Positions 14,457 through 15,978 of a stretch of 15,978 nucleotides of DNA are shown here, one piece after another. The DNA is taken from positions 1-15,978 of the forward strand of contig CAJANQ010000297.1 of assembly GCA_903941145.1 (NCBI GenBank). The letters are read 5' to 3'. This DNA is from an uncultured Actinomycetes bacterium. Lineage in GTDB: Bacteria > Actinomycetota > Acidimicrobiia > Acidimicrobiales > Microtrichaceae. Position 1 is the first letter of the stretch; the number at the start of each line of letters is the position of its first letter. The notes under the pieces are model-generated. The model ran no database searches, was not told the DNA's origin, and saw only the letters and a list, made by a program, of their open reading frames with translations. The position numbers and the translations under genes are program-made.

Positions 14457-14502
14457 CGGCCCGCCAGGGACCTGCACGTCGTTGTGCAGGTGTGGCGGGC
14501 CG
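14457..14502. terminator. Long two-part hairpin between convergent genes
   Basis: The outer stem CGGCCCGCCA (14457-14466) pairs with TGGCGGGCCG (14493-14502), and the inner stem ACCTGCAC (14470-14477) with GTGCAGGT (14484-14491). They are joined by a small 3x1 internal loop and a six-base GTCGTT apical loop. It lies between the stop codons of the Gfo/Idh/MocA gene and the convergent secreted-protein gene and should terminate both. A competing upstream arm, GACCGGCCC (14437-14445), can pair with 14497-14505. Confidence 0.7.
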
Positions 14503-14522
14503 GTCGAGCTGTTGGGGCCGGA

Positions 14523-14876
14523 CTACGGCGCTGCGGTCGTCGTGGTGGTGCAACGGGCCGCGTAGCGGGCCTGCGCCTTGGTGACCGCCGACGTCGCGCG
14601 GTTCAGGGCCTTCTGGCCCCGGGTGATCAGACGGGTCAGGCGGGTCGCCGTCTTGGTCTGGCCGGCGGCCTGGGCGGCGTCGCGCCGCGCGGTGGCGGTG
14701 GTGAGCTGCTGCCTGGCCCGGTCGAGCCCCTTCTGGGCCTGGGTCAGCCCCTTCTGGGCCGCCGAGCACCTGGAGGTGGCGGCCACCGGCGCAGCGCCGG
14801 CAGTGCCCGCGGTGACGCCGACCAGACCGAAGGTCGTGGCCAGCAGTACGAGGGCGGCGAGTGAACGTCGTGCCAT
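14523..14876 (-). CDS. Small secreted helical-hairpin protein, unknown function
   Basis: A 117-residue protein. Start ATG 14876 is firm: AAGGAG lies eight bases upstream and translation opens with a signal peptide (MARRS, hydrophobic 6-22, likely cleavage after AGA near residue 28). The mature part is Ala/Gln/Lys/Arg-rich and almost free of helix breakers (about 38-106), with heptad-like copies AQKGLTQ, AQKGLDR and GQKALNR, suggesting a coiled-coil helical hairpin. One cysteine lies at each end of the helical region (Cys37, Cys109), well placed to clamp the hairpin by a disulfide. The tail is Thr-rich (TTTTTAAP). No catalytic motif is seen. It could be a structural or envelope-associated protein; I do not recognise a named family. 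It is convergent with the dehydrogenase gene across a strong terminator and divergent from the DUF2254 gene. Confidence 0.75.
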   Translation of the reverse strand: MARRSLAALVLLATTFGLVGVTAGTAGAAPVAATSRCSAAQKGLTQAQKGLDRARQQLTTATARRDAAQAAGQTKTATRLTRLITRGQKALNRATSAVTKAQARYAARCTTTTTAAP

Positions 14877-15067
14877 GGAGGTTGCTCCTTGTAGGTCCGC
14901 CGTCAGGGGCGGTCGTGTCGGGCCGGACCGTTCCGGCACCGCTCGTGGACAGCGACAGTGTGGCGGGCGAACGTGAGAGTCCGGCAAGAGCCTGGAGAGT
15001 TTCCTGAGCAATTGCCCGGGCGGCAGACTCTCGGGATGCAGCGGGGGACGTCGACGGGGTCGGAGGC
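14877..15067. promoter_or_regulatory. Divergent intergenic region with spaced inverted repeat
   Basis: This is the longest gap in the window (191 bp). It holds the ribosome site of the secreted-protein gene (CTCCTT, 14885-14890, AAGGAG on the minus strand). An inverted pair GAGAGTC (14975-14981) / GACTCTC (15026-15032) is accompanied by a further GAGAGT copy between. TTGCCC (15012-15017) is a possible -35 for the plus-strand DUF2254 gene, and GGAGG lies one base before its ATG. No -10 is convincing on either strand. Confidence 0.3.
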
Positions 15068-15921
15068 ATGACGCGTCGTCGGTCGCGGCTTGGGACCTGG
15101 ATCTGGGAGCTCCGCTACAAGATCGGCCCCAACCTGTGGGCGATCCCGTTCCTGATGGCCGGCACCACCCTGGTCGTCTTTGCCATCACGCGTCAGCTGG
15201 ACCGCCACTTCGCGGCGACCGGCGCGACCGTGCCCGGGTTCCTGCCCGAGTGGATCGTCGCAAGGACCGCGGCCGACGCCGACGTGGTCCTGAGCGCCAT
15301 GCTCTCCGCGCTCGCCACGTCGTTGTCGCTGGTGTTCTCGATCAGCGTGCTGACGTTCTCCCTCGCCGCGGCGCAGCTCGGTCCTCGGCTGATCCGCCGG
15401 TTCATGCTGGACCCTGTTACGCAGGTGACGCTCGGAGCGTTCCTCTCGGCCATCGTGATGTGCGCCCTGACGCTGGGCTCTGTGTCGACGAGCCCGTCCC
15501 GTAGCGCACTGCCGTCCGTCTCCTACGCCGTGGCGTTCGTCATGGGGCTGGGCACGTTCTTCCTGCTCATCGCCTACGTGCACCGCGTGGCCACGACCAT
15601 CCAGGCGCCGCGGGTGGTCTCGACCGTCGTCCGCGACCTGGGACGCACCATGGACCTCGCGGCCGCCTACCTGCCGGACGTCATGCGGAGTTCCGACGCC
15701 GCCGCCGTCGAGGAGCTGCGCCGGTCCGCGCAGGCCGACGGGGCGCTGCTGGTCGCAGAGCGGTCCGGCTACTTCCAGGCGTTCGACCATCCCCGCGTCC
15801 TCGACGTCGCAGAGCGGGAGACGGCCGTCGTGGTGCTGCAGCACCGAGTGGGCCAGTTCGTCGTTGCAGGGCAGCCGTTGGCGATGGTGGTTCCCGCGGA
15901 GCGGGTCGACTCGGTCCGGCG
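15068..15921 (+). CDS. DUF2254 family predicted membrane protein, 3'-truncated
   Basis: At least 284 genuine residues, cut off by the contig end. There are four transmembrane segments near 22-40, 73-100, 120-138 and 151-171, preceded by a basic N-terminus (MTRRRSR). Hallmarks of DUF2254 are the second helix running into QLGPRLIRRFMLDPVTQVTL (103-122) and the HRVATTIQAPRVV stretch (172-184) entering the soluble region. Family members are usually over 400 residues, so roughly the C-terminal third is missing. The function of the family is unknown. Conceptual translation through the junction adds DRKSTRLNSSH and a stop, which come from sequencing adapter and are not part of the protein. Start ATG 15068 fits the usual short basic N-terminus, although its GGAGG is unusually close (one base). 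Confidence 0.85.
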
Positions 15922-15978
15922 AGATCGGAAGAGCACACGTCTGAACTCCAGTCACTAATGCGCATCTCGTATGCCGTC
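15922..15978 (+). other. Illumina TruSeq adapter and index left on the contig end (not genomic)
   Basis: Bases 15922-15955 are the TruSeq read-1 3' adapter, beginning AGATCGGAAGAGC and ending CCAGTCAC. The next eight bases (15956-15963, TAATGCGC) match an i7 index that I recall as TruSeq HT D708, and ATCTCGTATGCCGTC (15964-15978) is the start of the P7 flow-cell sequence. The match is exact by memory throughout. Genomic sequence ends at about 15921. Confidence 0.98.

Noticed and set aside
14437..14505. A small structured RNA gene
   Set aside because: The nested stems sit exactly between convergent stop codons, which a bidirectional terminator explains without a separate RNA.
14903..15955. 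A 350-codon minus-strand frame starting MTGVQTCALPIS
   Set aside because: Its start codon and first residues come from sequencing adapter, and the rest is antisense to the DUF2254 gene.

Overview
The window is about 16 kb of dense, very GC-rich bacterial chromosome, with GC-ending codons throughout, many GTG starts and gaps of at most 191 bp. It looks like a high-GC actinomycetote. The Thr-rich tails and linkers of the secreted proteins and the apparently leaderless starts fit that, perhaps an Acidimicrobiia-type lineage, but the taxon is an inference. The right end is a contig end that runs into Illumina TruSeq adapter (15922-15978), so those last 57 bases are not genomic. No rRNA, tRNA, CRISPR, insertion sequence or phage gene was seen.

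Layout from left to right. (1) 1-1289: 3' three quarters of a class I (iron-sulfur) fumarase. (2) 1409-3576: a secreted lipoprotein alpha/beta hydrolase, preceded by an operator-like palindrome, convergent with and overlapping a patatin-like phospholipase. (3) 3684-4973: two unrelated small membrane proteins, DUF4126 and HdeD/DUF308. (4) 4992-6383 (minus): a DUF2252 protein with kinase-like motifs, divergent from (5) a 122-residue zinc-ribbon protein (6564-6932) and an 883-residue P2-type cation ATPase (6981-9632). (6) 9674-10498: a membrane-anchored SGNH hydrolase. (7) 10511-14434: a divergent catabolic-looking cluster, with an Old Yellow Enzyme-family oxidoreductase and a DapA-superfamily aldolase/lyase coupled by ATGA on the minus strand, facing a Gfo/Idh/MocA dehydrogenase on the plus strand. 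(8) 14523-14876 (minus): a small secreted helical-hairpin protein. (9) 15068-15921: a DUF2254 membrane protein cut off by the contig end.

Most genes are ordinary core or accessory functions. The clearest functional unit is the three-enzyme cluster in (7): a flavin ene-reductase/oxidoreductase, a Schiff-base lyase and an NAD(P)-sugar-type dehydrogenase would suit breakdown of an unusual carbohydrate or polyol-like compound, but the substrate cannot be read from sequence. Regulatory signals of note are three start codons with a NANNNT -10 hexamer ending exactly six bases upstream and no Shine-Dalgarno sequence (leaderless candidates), and compact hairpins at convergent gene ends that contain the stop codons themselves. 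I found no convincing new defence, mobile or RNA-based system.
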